A stretch of 64,000 nt of DNA from Gammaproteobacteria bacterium (lineage in GTDB: Bacteria; Pseudomonadota; Gammaproteobacteria; Steroidobacterales; Steroidobacteraceae): positions 1-64,000 of the forward strand of contig JANYHD010000040.1 in assembly GCA_025359205.1 (NCBI GenBank). Direction: 5' to 3'. The position numbers and the translations under genes are program-made. The notes under the pieces are model-generated. The model saw only the letters and a program-made list of their open reading frames with translations. It was not told the origin of the DNA and made no database searches. This document shows, piece after piece, positions 27,566 to 35,127 of the stretch; the stretch's first letter is position 1, and every line of letters begins with the position of its first letter.

Positions 27566-28297
27566 TCAGGACCGGCGGCGTCGTGGCGGCGCCGGTTCCT
27601 CGTGATCGACAATCAGGTCCAGCGCCTCCTGGATCATCTTGCGCATGGCTTCCGCGGCCGCGGCCGGGCGGCCGGCGATGATCGCATCGGCGACGCGCTT
27701 GTGGTCAGCAACGCTGGCCAGTTTGACGCCCTTGTAACGGTTGGTGGTGCGGATGCTGAAGCGCAGCGCAGTCGAGGTGAGTTCGGTCAGCTGCGCGTAG
27801 AAGCGGTTCCTGCTCGCGCGCAGCACGGCCACGTGGAAGGCGATGTCGGAAGCCAGCGGATCGTCCTCGCCGCGTTCCGCCGCGCGCATGCGTTCGATCG
27901 CATCGCGCACCGCCTGCTTGTCCTCGGGGCCGGCCGCCCTGGCTGCCAGCGCCGCGGCAAGCGGCTCGATTGCCAGGCGCACCTCGGTGAATTCCGTGAG
28001 CAATGTGGGTGAAAACTTACGCTCGAGCAGCCAGCCAAGGATGTCCGGGTCGAGCAGGTTCCACTTTGATTCGGGCTGCACCCAGGTGCCCTGACGTGGT
28101 CGCGCACCGAGCAGGCCCTTGGCGGTCAGCATCTTTACGGCTTCCCGAAGCGCGGTGCGGCTGGCGCCGTACTGGCGGCACAACTGCGCCTCGACGGGAA
28201 ATGGGTTGCGGTCCGAGTACGTGCCGGTGACGATGGCCACGCCCAGGTCCTGGACGATGCTGCTGGTGAGATTCTGTCCCAGGGCGCGCGCTATCAT
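27566..28297 (-). CDS. GntR-family (FadR/FCD subfamily) regulator, probable regulator of galactonate catabolism
   Basis: A 243-residue regulator. Residues 10-75 form a winged helix-turn-helix (EAQLCRQYGASRTALREAVKMLTAKGLL). An FCD all-helical effector domain follows, with the acid/His residues typical of its metal/carboxylate site (ASDIAFHVAVLRAS). It resembles DgoR-type regulators that respond to galactonate or 2-keto-3-deoxygalactonate. It is the last gene of the dehydratase operon, overlapping the lactonase by four bases, so it would be autoregulated. The C-terminus is unusually basic (PPRRRRS). The repressor role and the operators at 26.7, 32.5-32.6, 35.1 and 43.1 kb are inference. Confidence 0.85.
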   Translation of the reverse strand: MIARALGQNLTSSIVQDLGVAIVTGTYSDRNPFPVEAQLCRQYGASRTALREAVKMLTAKGLLGARPRQGTWVQPESKWNLLDPDILGWLLERKFSPTLLTEFTEVRLAIEPLAAALAARAAGPEDKQAVRDAIERMRAAERGEDDPLASDIAFHVAVLRASRNRFYAQLTELTSTALRFSIRTTNRYKGVKLASVADHKRVADAIIAGRPAAAAEAMRKMIQEALDLIVDHEEPAPPRRRRS

Positions 28298-29184
28298 GGT
28301 CGGTATTCTTCCTCAGGCAATCCCTTGAACGGCGTCTGGTAGACGAAGACGTCGCCCGCATGGGGCTGCTCTCGCAGTGCCGCTTCGTCCAGGTGTTCGC
28401 GCGCCGAAGTGACGAACAACAGGTCGAGTGCGGGTCCACCAAAGCAAACACATGTGAGCTGCCTAGCCGGCACCGTGAGCCTCAGGTCAACCCGGCCCTC
28501 CGGCGTGTATCGCCGCACGTGCGCACCGCCCCATTGCGCGCTCCACAGGCAGCCCTCGGCATCGATCGCTGCCCCGTCCGGCACGGCCGGCGCCTCGGTC
28601 TGCGCGAAAACGCGCGGGGCACCCAGCCTGCCGTCTGGCTCCTGCACATCATAGACGTTGGTCGTGCGGGTCGGCGAGTCGGCGAAATACAGCAGCTTAC
28701 CGTCCGGGCTCATGCACAGGCCGTTGGAGATCAGTACGCCGCTGACGTGCGTGCGCAGGCCCTGGCGGGCGTCGTAGGAATACAGGCTCCCGACCGGGAG
28801 TCTGGGATGGTGATCCATCATCGTGCCTGACCAGAAGCGCCCTTGGCGGTCGACCCGTCCGTCGTTGAAGCGCACGTTGGGCTGGTCGGTGATGGGCCTG
28901 GCCAGCCAATCAACTGCCCGGGACACCGGATCGTAGAAGGCGATGCCGCTGGCAAAGGCGGTGATGAGAAGATTGGAACCTGCAACGAGGCCAAATGAGC
29001 CCACGCGCTCAGGCGCGGGCAGCAGCTGGCAGTGACGCTGCTGCCAATCGTAGCGATACAGGCGGCTGCGCTGGATGTCGCTCCACCACAGGGCCTGGCT
29101 ACGTTGGTCCCACAGCACGCATTCCCCGACCGTATCGCCGGCCGGAATGATGTCGATCAGCTTGAGATTCTTGGAATCGCGCAA
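28294..29184 (-). CDS. SMP-30/gluconolactonase-family sugar lactonase, probable galactonolactonase
   Basis: A 296-residue six-bladed propeller of the SMP-30/LRE family. It has GECVLWD near the N-terminus (metal-site Glu), RFNDGRVDRQGRFWSGTM, SNGLCMSPDGKLLYFADS (Asn and Asp ligands) and PDGAAIDAEGCLWSAQWGG. It would hydrolyse galactono-lactone from galactose dehydrogenase to galactonate. The TTG at 29184 is chosen because it has AGGTGA just upstream and fits the 11-base gap after the aldolase gene. The longer open frame upstream is in the aldolase gene's shadow. It overlaps the GntR gene by four bases. Confidence 0.85.
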   Translation of the reverse strand: MRDSKNLKLIDIIPAGDTVGECVLWDQRSQALWWSDIQRSRLYRYDWQQRHCQLLPAPERVGSFGLVAGSNLLITAFASGIAFYDPVSRAVDWLARPITDQPNVRFNDGRVDRQGRFWSGTMMDHHPRLPVGSLYSYDARQGLRTHVSGVLISNGLCMSPDGKLLYFADSPTRTTNVYDVQEPDGRLGAPRVFAQTEAPAVPDGAAIDAEGCLWSAQWGGAHVRRYTPEGRVDLRLTVPARQLTCVCFGGPALDLLFVTSAREHLDEAALREQPHAGDVFVYQTPFKGLPEEEYRP

Positions 29185-29195
29185 TCGCTCACCTG

Positions 29196-29798
29196 CTAGC
29201 GTGCGTTGGCCAGTGCCTGCACGAGATTTCGGGCACGCGCCTCGATGTCGGCAAGCGTGTATCCGGGCTTGTAGATCTCGGAGCCGAATCCGAACCCATC
29301 TGCTCCGGCGGCGACCCAACCGGGGATGTCGGCAGCGCCCACGCCGCCGACCGGATAGACGCGTACCTGCTGCGGCAGCACGGACTTAAGCGCGCGCAGG
29401 TGCGCGGGGCCGTAGCTGACGGCCGGGAAGAGCTTTAGTTCCTGCGCGCCGGCGTCGATGGCCTGGAAGGCCTCGGTTGCGGTGGCCACGCCCGGCATCA
29501 TCGACATGCCCAGTTTCAGCGCCTGCCGGATGACCTCGGGATTGCAGTTGGGCGCGACCACCAGCCGGCCGCCGGATGCAAAGCAGCGCTCCACGTCCCC
29601 GACATTGAGTACCGTGCCCGCACCGATCAGGCAATCGCGCAACCCCAGCGCCTTGAGGTTCGCGATGCTCGTGAACGGGTCTGGGGAGTTGAGCGGCACT
29701 TCGATGCAGCGAATACCGGCCTGGTACAGCGTAGTCGCCACTTGCGCGACGCTCGCAGGAGTCACGCCCCGCAGAATGGCCACCAGCGTGCGTGTCAT
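29196..29798 (-). CDS. dgoA: 2-dehydro-3-deoxy-6-phosphogalactonate aldolase
   Basis: A 200-residue KDPG/KDPGal aldolase. The Schiff-base lysine is K122 in LKLFPAVSYG and the catalytic Glu is E33 in CIEVPLNSP, with GAGTVLN and PVGGVG phosphate loops. It cleaves KDPGal to pyruvate and glyceraldehyde 3-phosphate. Pairing with a DgoK-type kinase, with which it shares a four-base overlap, makes the galactonate isomer preferable to KDPG. The start is the ATG at 29798. The much longer open frame continuing upstream is antisense-like shadow of the kinase gene. Confidence 0.9.
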   Translation of the reverse strand: MTRTLVAILRGVTPASVAQVATTLYQAGIRCIEVPLNSPDPFTSIANLKALGLRDCLIGAGTVLNVGDVERCFASGGRLVVAPNCNPEVIRQALKLGMSMMPGVATATEAFQAIDAGAQELKLFPAVSYGPAHLRALKSVLPQQVRVYPVGGVGAADIPGWVAAGADGFGFGSEIYKPGYTLADIEARARNLVQALANAR

Positions 29799-30742
29799 GA
29801 CGGGTCCCTCGAGGCTGCTTGTGAACGATAGATATGCATCAGGCCCGCGCGCGCCGCCGCTTCGCCATCGATGCTTTCCGGCGAAGCGCCAAAGGCCTGC
29901 AGGGCACGCGCGTACAGGAGCGCCAATTGCTCCGTGCCAACGATATGCACGCTGCCGGCCGTGCCGTGCGCCATCAGGCGCAGTGCGCTGTGCGCATCGC
30001 TCCCGATCAGCAGCCCTGACAGAAAAGCGGGCACGTCCGCGCTCGCCAGCTCGCCGATCAGCCGGCGGCTGCGGCACTGGAACAGGCGTTGCAGGAGGTC
30101 TGCGGACGGTACCAGCCGCACCTGCTCCAGGCCGCGGGCGAAAGCCGCGTCGTCGGCGCCGGTTGCAGGGCCGGGCGCGCTGCGGGCGTCGCTGACCAGC
30201 ACGGAATGGCGCGTGAGCAGGGAATAAAGCTCGCCCGTGGGCGCGGTCAGGAAATCGCTCACTACGCCGTCGTTGATGGCCACCCACTTGGTATGCGTAC
30301 CCGGCAGGCACAGCAGCCGTCGGCCCTTTCGCAGCGGCGGCTCGAGCTGCAACGCACCGAGTATCTGCGTTTCTTCGCCGCGCATGACATCTGGCGCATC
30401 GAGCCGGTTCGTGCAGGAGAGACCGGGCACGATGCACACCCGCCCGCCTTCGATGGTGACGCAGCGGGCCGCTATCTGGCCGGCACTGGCGGGGCAGGGG
30501 ACGTAGGGCACCTGCGTCCAGCCGATGCTCGAACCCACCATGCCGCACAACACGATCGGCAGCTCGCCATGATCGCGCTGCCAGTCTGAAACCAGCGTGG
30601 AAAGCAACCACGGGTAGGGTTGATCAACCGCCGCCGCACCTGGCCCGGCCTTGCTCGCAAGCGCAGCGCCATCCTCACTGCACAGGAACAGGCGCAGGTT
30701 GCTCGTGCCCCAGTCGCCGACGATGGCGGCAGCCGGGGTCAC
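29795..30742 (-). CDS. dgoK: 2-dehydro-3-deoxygalactonokinase
   Basis: A 315-residue kinase with the DgoK pattern: ATP-site motif VGDWGTSNLRLF at about 8-19, CGMVGSSIGW around 65, CLPGTHTKWV around 145, and a C-terminal ISGxL-like region. It phosphorylates 2-keto-3-deoxygalactonate at C6. The GTG start at 30742 overlaps the dehydratase TAG by one base (TAGTG), giving a start that fits the family and translational coupling. The 48-codon extension is out-of-frame shadow of the dehydratase gene. Confidence 0.9.
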   Translation of the reverse strand: MTPAAAIVGDWGTSNLRLFLCSEDGAALASKAGPGAAAVDQPYPWLLSTLVSDWQRDHGELPIVLCGMVGSSIGWTQVPYVPCPASAGQIAARCVTIEGGRVCIVPGLSCTNRLDAPDVMRGEETQILGALQLEPPLRKGRRLLCLPGTHTKWVAINDGVVSDFLTAPTGELYSLLTRHSVLVSDARSAPGPATGADDAAFARGLEQVRLVPSADLLQRLFQCRSRRLIGELASADVPAFLSGLLIGSDAHSALRLMAHGTAGSVHIVGTEQLALLYARALQAFGASPESIDGEAAARAGLMHIYRSQAASRDPS

Positions 30743-32481
30743 TAATGTGATTCCCGCTCGACCATGCTGCCGCTGGCGCCCGCGAGGAAGTCGAAGTCGC
30801 AGCCGCGTTCGGCCTGGGTGACGTGTTCGGTGTACAGCCGGTAGTAGCCACGCGTGAATTTCGATGGCTGCTGGTTCTGTTGCCACTCGGCCAGCCTTGC
30901 CTTGAGCTCATGGGCGTCGATCAGCAGCTCGAGGCGGCGATTGGGCCCGTCGAGCAGGATCTCATCGCCGCTGCGGACCACGGCGAGCGGGCCGCCGGCC
31001 GCCGACTCGGGCGAGACGTGCAGCACCACCGTGCCGAAGGCCGTGCCGCTCATGCGCGCATCGGATATGCGCACCATGTCTTTGACGCCCTGCTCGAGCA
31101 ACTTGCGCGGCAGCGGCATGTTGCCGACCTCCGGCATTCCAGGATACCCCTTCGGCCCGCAGCCCTTAAGCACCAGCACGCTGTCGGCGTCGACCACCAG
31201 CGCCGGGTCGTCGATACGCGCGTGCAGGTCTTCGATGGACTCGAACACCACGGCCCGGCCGCGATGCCTGAACAGCTCATTGGCTGCGGCGCTCGGCTTC
31301 ATGACGGCGCCGCCCGGACACAGGTTGCCACTCAGCACCCAGATGCCGGAGGCCGGCTTGACCGGCGCGGACAGCGGACGAATAACTTCGCGATTGAAAC
31401 ACTCGGCCGCGGCGTAGCTCTCACCCAAGGTCTGGCCCGTGATCGTGGGTACGCCCGCGTTCAGCAACGAGTCGAGTTCCTTCATCACGGCCGGCAGGCC
31501 ACCGGCATAGTGCAGGTCTTCCATCAGGTAACGGCCGGAGGGTTGCAGGTCGACGAGCAGCGGGATGCCGGATGAGAGGTGATCGAAGTCGGACAGTTCG
31601 AACGGGACACCCAGGCGTCCCGCCAGCGCCAGCAGGTGCAGCACGGCGTTGGTGGAACCGCCGATGGCCGCCAGCACGCGCACCGCATTTTCAAACGCGC
31701 TGCGGGTGAGGATTTTGGAGATGCGCAGGTCTTCGCGTGCCATGCGCACGATGAGCCGGCCGCTGTCGTGCGCGATCAGCCGGCGGCGTGCGTCGACGGC
31801 GGGCGCCGTTGCGTTGAACGGCAAGGCAAGGCCCATGGCCTCGACCAGGCCGGCCATCGTCGAGGCGCTGCCCATCGTCATGCAGGTGCCCGGCGTGCGT
31901 GACATGCCCGATTCTGCCGCCATGAATTCGGCGGTGGACATGGTGCCGGCGCGCACCGCCTCGCTGAATCGCCACACGTCGGTGCCCGAACCGATGTCGC
32001 GGCCGCGAAACTTGCCGTTGAGCATCGGGCCGCTGGAGACGACGATCGTCGGCAGATCGACGCTCGCAGCCCCCATCAGCTGGCCCGGCGTGGTCTTGTC
32101 ACAGCCACCCAGCAGCACCACCGCGTCGATGGGATTGCCGCGTATCGATTCCTCGACCTCCATGGCCAGCAGGTTGCGAAACAGCATCGCGGTGGGCCGC
32201 ATCTGTGTCTCGCCGAGCGACATGGCCGGAAACTCCAGTGGCAAGCCGCCGGCCTCCCAGACCCCGCGCTTGACGTGTTCGGCGACGTCGCGGAGGCCCG
32301 CGTTGCAGGGCGTAAGCTCTGACCAGGTGTTGCAGATGCCGATGACCGGCCGGCCGTCGAAGGCATCGGCCGGTAGGCCCTGGCTCTTCATCCAGCTGCG
32401 GTGGATGAAGCCGTCCTTACCCTGGCCGCCATAGCTCCTGGTGCTGCGGAGCACGGGCTTGTCTTTCGGTTTTGGGCTCAA
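30742..32481 (-). CDS. IlvD/Edd-family sugar-acid dehydratase, probable galactonate dehydratase
   Basis: A 579-residue Fe-S dehydratase. Putative cluster cysteines are C50 (GICNTW), C127 (GGCDKTTPG) and C200 (PGTCMTMG). The catalytic serine region SDARMSGTAFGT lies near the C-terminus. The overall sequence is like the sugar-acid branch (L-arabinonate, D-xylonate and galactonate dehydratases) rather than true IlvD. It would convert galactonate to 2-keto-3-deoxygalactonate, replacing the enolase-family DgoD. It is the first gene of a five-gene operon with the kinase, aldolase, lactonase and regulator. The TTG start has GAGG/AAAGG upstream. L-arabinonate or fuconate as extra substrates cannot be excluded. 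Confidence 0.88.
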   Translation of the reverse strand: MSPKPKDKPVLRSTRSYGGQGKDGFIHRSWMKSQGLPADAFDGRPVIGICNTWSELTPCNAGLRDVAEHVKRGVWEAGGLPLEFPAMSLGETQMRPTAMLFRNLLAMEVEESIRGNPIDAVVLLGGCDKTTPGQLMGAASVDLPTIVVSSGPMLNGKFRGRDIGSGTDVWRFSEAVRAGTMSTAEFMAAESGMSRTPGTCMTMGSASTMAGLVEAMGLALPFNATAPAVDARRRLIAHDSGRLIVRMAREDLRISKILTRSAFENAVRVLAAIGGSTNAVLHLLALAGRLGVPFELSDFDHLSSGIPLLVDLQPSGRYLMEDLHYAGGLPAVMKELDSLLNAGVPTITGQTLGESYAAAECFNREVIRPLSAPVKPASGIWVLSGNLCPGGAVMKPSAAANELFRHRGRAVVFESIEDLHARIDDPALVVDADSVLVLKGCGPKGYPGMPEVGNMPLPRKLLEQGVKDMVRISDARMSGTAFGTVVLHVSPESAAGGPLAVVRSGDEILLDGPNRRLELLIDAHELKARLAEWQQNQQPSKFTRGYYRLYTEHVTQAERGCDFDFLAGASGSMVERESH

Positions 32482-32530
32482 GGCCTTTGTCCTCGCTGGT
32501 TTGGCGTCGCCAGCATTTTGCCCGGCTGCA

Positions 32531-32552
32531 TTTTCATAATATCAATATACTT
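32531..32552. promoter_or_regulatory. AT-rich putative operator B (upstream of dehydratase operon)
   Basis: The element TTTTCATAATATCAATATAC, 50 bases upstream of the dehydratase start, contains the heptamer ATATTAT on the minus strand and a near-palindromic AATAT-CA-ATATA. It resembles the elements at 26.7, 32.6 and 35.1 kb. Position fits control of the operon that includes the GntR regulator gene, hence autoregulation. Confidence 0.5.
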
Positions 32553-32618
32553 CGAATGAAATCGACCGCAGTGCCCGCAAGGTCCAGGTTGGCGGGTAGT
32601 AGGCATCGCGGGGGAAAA

Positions 32619-32645
32619 GCATATTATCATATTAATGCTATGATA
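32619..32645. promoter_or_regulatory. AT-rich putative operator C (upstream of second SDR)
   Basis: The element CATATTATCATATTAAT lies about 45 bases upstream of the SDR ATG. It is near-palindromic (ATATTA/TCATAT) and shares an 11-base core ATATTATCATA with the reverse strand of the 35.1 kb element. Operators B and C lie in the same 199-base divergent intergenic region, one near each gene. Confidence 0.55.
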
Positions 32646-32680
32646 GCGTACGGGCCGGCGCCGGGGCCGGCGGGGGTCGC

Positions 32681-33448
32681 ATGTACCGCATCGGTGATCT
32701 GCAAGATAAGCGCATATTGGTCACGGGCGCCAGCAGCGGCATTGGTGCGGCGCTGGCCGAGGCATTTGCGCTGCAGGGTGCACGCGTGGCGCTGCATGGC
32801 CACCGGCACGCCGCAGCCATGGCCGCAGCCGTGCAGCGCATCCAGGATGCCGGCGGGCGGGCCGTTGCCCTCGTCGCAGACCTGGGCGAAGCGGGTGCCG
32901 GGCGACGCGTCGTCGACGCGGCCGCCCGCGGCCTGGACGGCCTCGACGTGCTCATCAACAGTGCCGGCTCCATCGTCGCTCGCGAACCCATCGTTGATGC
33001 CGATGACGCCTTGCTGGACCGGGTCTTCGACCTGAACGCCCGGGCGGTGCTGGCTACCTGCCAGGCAGCCGTGCCGCACATGGTGGCGCGCGGCGGTGGC
33101 GCCATCATCAACGTCGGCTCGATCGCTGCGCTCGATGGCGGTGGGCGAGGGGCAGGCCTGTATGCGTCGGCCAAGGCCTTCGTGCACGCGCTGACGCGCC
33201 ATCTGGCGCGCGACCTGGCCGCCTCCAACATCCGCGTCAACGCCGTCGCGCCGGGCGCGATCGACACGCCGTTCCATGTGAGCACGCCACCGGAGCGCAT
33301 GCAGGCCATGAAGTCGGCGATACCGATGGGCCGGATCGGCGTGCCCGCCGATTGCATCGGGGCCTTTCTGTTCCTGGCGTCGGCGGAGCTCAGCGGCTAC
33401 ATCACCGGCCAGATCATCCACGTGAACGGCGGGCAGGCGATGCCCTGA
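32681..33448 (+). CDS. Second short-chain dehydrogenase/reductase of the galactose locus
   Basis: A 255-residue SDR with TGASSGIG (about 15-22), NSAG, Ser in VGSIAAL and YASAKAF, and the C-terminal SGYITGQIIHVNGG typical of classical SDRs. It is divergent from the dehydratase operon and has its own AT-rich element upstream. Candidates are a galactose/fucose dehydrogenase or a 2-keto-3-deoxy sugar-acid reductase, with no direct proof. It is convergent with the exported unknown gene at 33462, 13 bases away. Confidence 0.85.
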   Translation: MYRIGDLQDKRILVTGASSGIGAALAEAFALQGARVALHGHRHAAAMAAAVQRIQDAGGRAVALVADLGEAGAGRRVVDAAARGLDGLDVLINSAGSIVAREPIVDADDALLDRVFDLNARAVLATCQAAVPHMVARGGGAIINVGSIAALDGGGRGAGLYASAKAFVHALTRHLARDLAASNIRVNAVAPGAIDTPFHVSTPPERMQAMKSAIPMGRIGVPADCIGAFLFLASAELSGYITGQIIHVNGGQAMP

Positions 33449-33461
33449 GTGTGTGCCGGCA

Positions 33462-34091
33462 CTAGTGTGCGGCCGGCGTGAATGGCCAAAGCGTGCAGCC
33501 GAAGAAGCCCATGGGGGCGTGCGCGGGATTCGGCCACAGCTCCACGGAGACCGGCTCCACGCGCGGACGGGCGGGTAGCAGCAGCAGTACGTGTCCGTCC
33601 AGGACCTCCAGCTCACCCTGGCCCGTGAATGCGCCCTCGTCGCCGCTGTAGATCTTGTAGGCGATATTGCCGGAGGAATAGAGACGGCAGACCAGCAGCG
33701 CCGCTACTTCGGCCCGGCGGGTAATGCCGACGCCGATGTGCCCCTCGTTGTAGAGGTCCCAGAAATTGAATCCGGCCTCGCCGGTGCCGGCAGTGCCCAG
33801 CAGAAAGGCAGGCTTCCAGAATGACAGGTGCGTGCCGTCGGCGGCGTACGGGGCGTTGGGCGTGACGGAAACGGCCTCACCCAGGGTGGGTGGCACGCCA
33901 AGCGACAGCAGCTTTTGCAGCGCCCGGGTGATCTGCGGAGCGCTGAAGTCCGCCACCGGCGCGGCGCCCGGAAATCCGGCGCGCATCTGCTCACTCAGCG
34001 GCGCGGCCCAGGCAGGCGCAACCAGGGCAAGCATCGCTATCGGCGCCCAGACCGATGCGCTCGTGGGCTTGCTGACTATCTGCTGCGTCAT
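33462..34091 (-). CDS. Exported protein of unknown function in the galactoside locus
   Basis: A 209-residue protein with a signal sequence (hydrophobic run ending APAWAAP near residue 30). The mature part is a single domain with repeated aromatic/Gly features (GEAGFNFWDLYNEGHIGVGITRRAEV, LEVLDGHVLLLLPARP, MGFFGCTLWPF). It shows no glycosidase motif that I recognise. It follows the esterase by 15 bases on the same strand, so it should be cotranscribed from the operator D promoter. It may be a binding or accessory protein for the polymer (inference). Confidence 0.7.
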   Translation of the reverse strand: MTQQIVSKPTSASVWAPIAMLALVAPAWAAPLSEQMRAGFPGAAPVADFSAPQITRALQKLLSLGVPPTLGEAVSVTPNAPYAADGTHLSFWKPAFLLGTAGTGEAGFNFWDLYNEGHIGVGITRRAEVAALLVCRLYSSGNIAYKIYSGDEGAFTGQGELEVLDGHVLLLLPARPRVEPVSVELWPNPAHAPMGFFGCTLWPFTPAAH

Positions 34092-34106
34092 CTCGTTGAC
34101 TCCATG

Positions 34107-35024
34107 TCAGCTGCCCTTGAGGAATCCGCTGGCGGCGAGCCAGTTGTAGAAGAGCGTCGGCCATATTGCAACCGCCGGCGGGTTGGCGTCGCGCAGGCCG
34201 AATCCATGATTGGCATTGGCGAGAATGTGCAATTCTGCCGCGCCACCGGCGGCCACGATGTCCCGATACAGTTGCGGCAGGCGCGCGACCAGTGCGGGCG
34301 AGTCCTGCGCACCACACAGCAGGAACATGGGCGGCAGCCGCTTCGGCAGCGGCATGCTCTCGGGTATGCCCGGATACATCAGCCCCACGAAAGCCGGGCT
34401 GGCGGATTGCCGTTCAACCTCGTCGCCCCCCTTGGCGCTATCGCTCCCGGTGTTCAAAGCGCGAGCCGGCCGCGTGCCGGCCAGCAGCGCGAGTTCGCCG
34501 CCGGCCGAGAAACCCAGTACGCCAACCCGTCCGGCATCGATATGCCATGCGGTGGCTCGGTTGCGCACGAATCGAATGGCCCGTTGCACGTCTGCGAGCT
34601 CGTCGCCTTCCACGGTATAGGTCGAGCCGCGCTGCCGGGCGAGCCGGTACTTGAGCACGAAGGCGGCGATGCCGTGTGCGCTCAGCCATTGACCAACCCA
34701 GTAGCCCTCGTGATCCATCCACAGTTCGCTGTGCCCGCCGCCGGGAATCACGATCACGGCCGCGCCGGTCGCCAGCGCCGGGTCAGGCAGGTAGGGAGTC
34801 AGTGACGGGTGGTGAACACTGGTTATGATGTGCTCGCCCAGTTCGGTCAGGCGGACTTGCTCGGGTGCAGCCGCTGCCGCAGTGCCTGGCGGATCGCCGG
34901 GCCAGATGGAGACGGAGGCATTCCCGACCGCACCGCTTTCGGCTGCAGCTGCGCCCGCCGTGGTGATGCGCGCCCACGCCAGTACCGATGCAGTCAGCAG
35001 CAAATGCGGCCAGCGTCGCTGCAT
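34107..35024 (-). CDS. Exported alpha/beta-hydrolase, probable carbohydrate esterase
   Basis: A 305-residue protein starting at 35024, where the product has a signal peptide (LLLTASVLAWA) and GGAG lies upstream. Motifs are oxyanion loop IPGGGHSELWMDHEGYWVG (about 93-111), nucleophile S173 in GVLGFSAGGELAL, a late acid near QDSP, and catalytic His in NANHGFGL. It is similar to exported BD-FAE/Axe-type esterases (dienelactone-hydrolase-like) that remove acetyl or feruloyl groups from plant polysaccharides. It is divergent from the GH5-like gene across operator D and probably cotranscribed with the unknown exported gene. Confidence 0.85.
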   Translation of the reverse strand: MQRRWPHLLLTASVLAWARITTAGAAAAESGAVGNASVSIWPGDPPGTAAAAAPEQVRLTELGEHIITSVHHPSLTPYLPDPALATGAAVIVIPGGGHSELWMDHEGYWVGQWLSAHGIAAFVLKYRLARQRGSTYTVEGDELADVQRAIRFVRNRATAWHIDAGRVGVLGFSAGGELALLAGTRPARALNTGSDSAKGGDEVERQSASPAFVGLMYPGIPESMPLPKRLPPMFLLCGAQDSPALVARLPQLYRDIVAAGGAAELHILANANHGFGLRDANPPAVAIWPTLFYNWLAASGFLKGS

Positions 35025-35065
35025 GGGTGAGGTGCTCCGGAGGGGCGTGCGGGGTCGGTAAGCTA

Positions 35066-35084
35066 TTTGTATGATAATATTGCG
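35066..35084. promoter_or_regulatory. AT-rich putative operator D (esterase / GH5-like divergent promoters)
   Basis: The element TTTGTATGATAATATTGC lies in the 103-base gap between the divergent starts. Its reverse strand reads GCAATATTATCATAC, sharing ATATTATCATA with operator C. It also contains an ATG that opens the GH5-like frame further upstream, which is why that ATG is not taken as the gene start. Confidence 0.55.
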
Positions 35085-35127
35085 GGCCGCGTTTGCAAGT
35101 CTGATCGCCGATGCGAGGTTCAACAAG

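Noticed and set aside
29196-30611. Open frame suggesting an aldolase with a 270-residue N-terminal fusion
   Set aside because: The extra part is out-of-frame translation of the kinase gene; the aldolase starts at 29798 with a normal four-base overlap.
33449-33480. GC-rich inverted sequence between the second SDR and the unknown exported gene
   Set aside because: Arms are short and imperfect with no T run; not enough for a terminator call.
35071-35127. Earlier ATG for the GH5-like gene
   Set aside because: It lies inside the AT-rich operator and would put 19 residues before the signal peptide; the ATG at 35128 is better placed.
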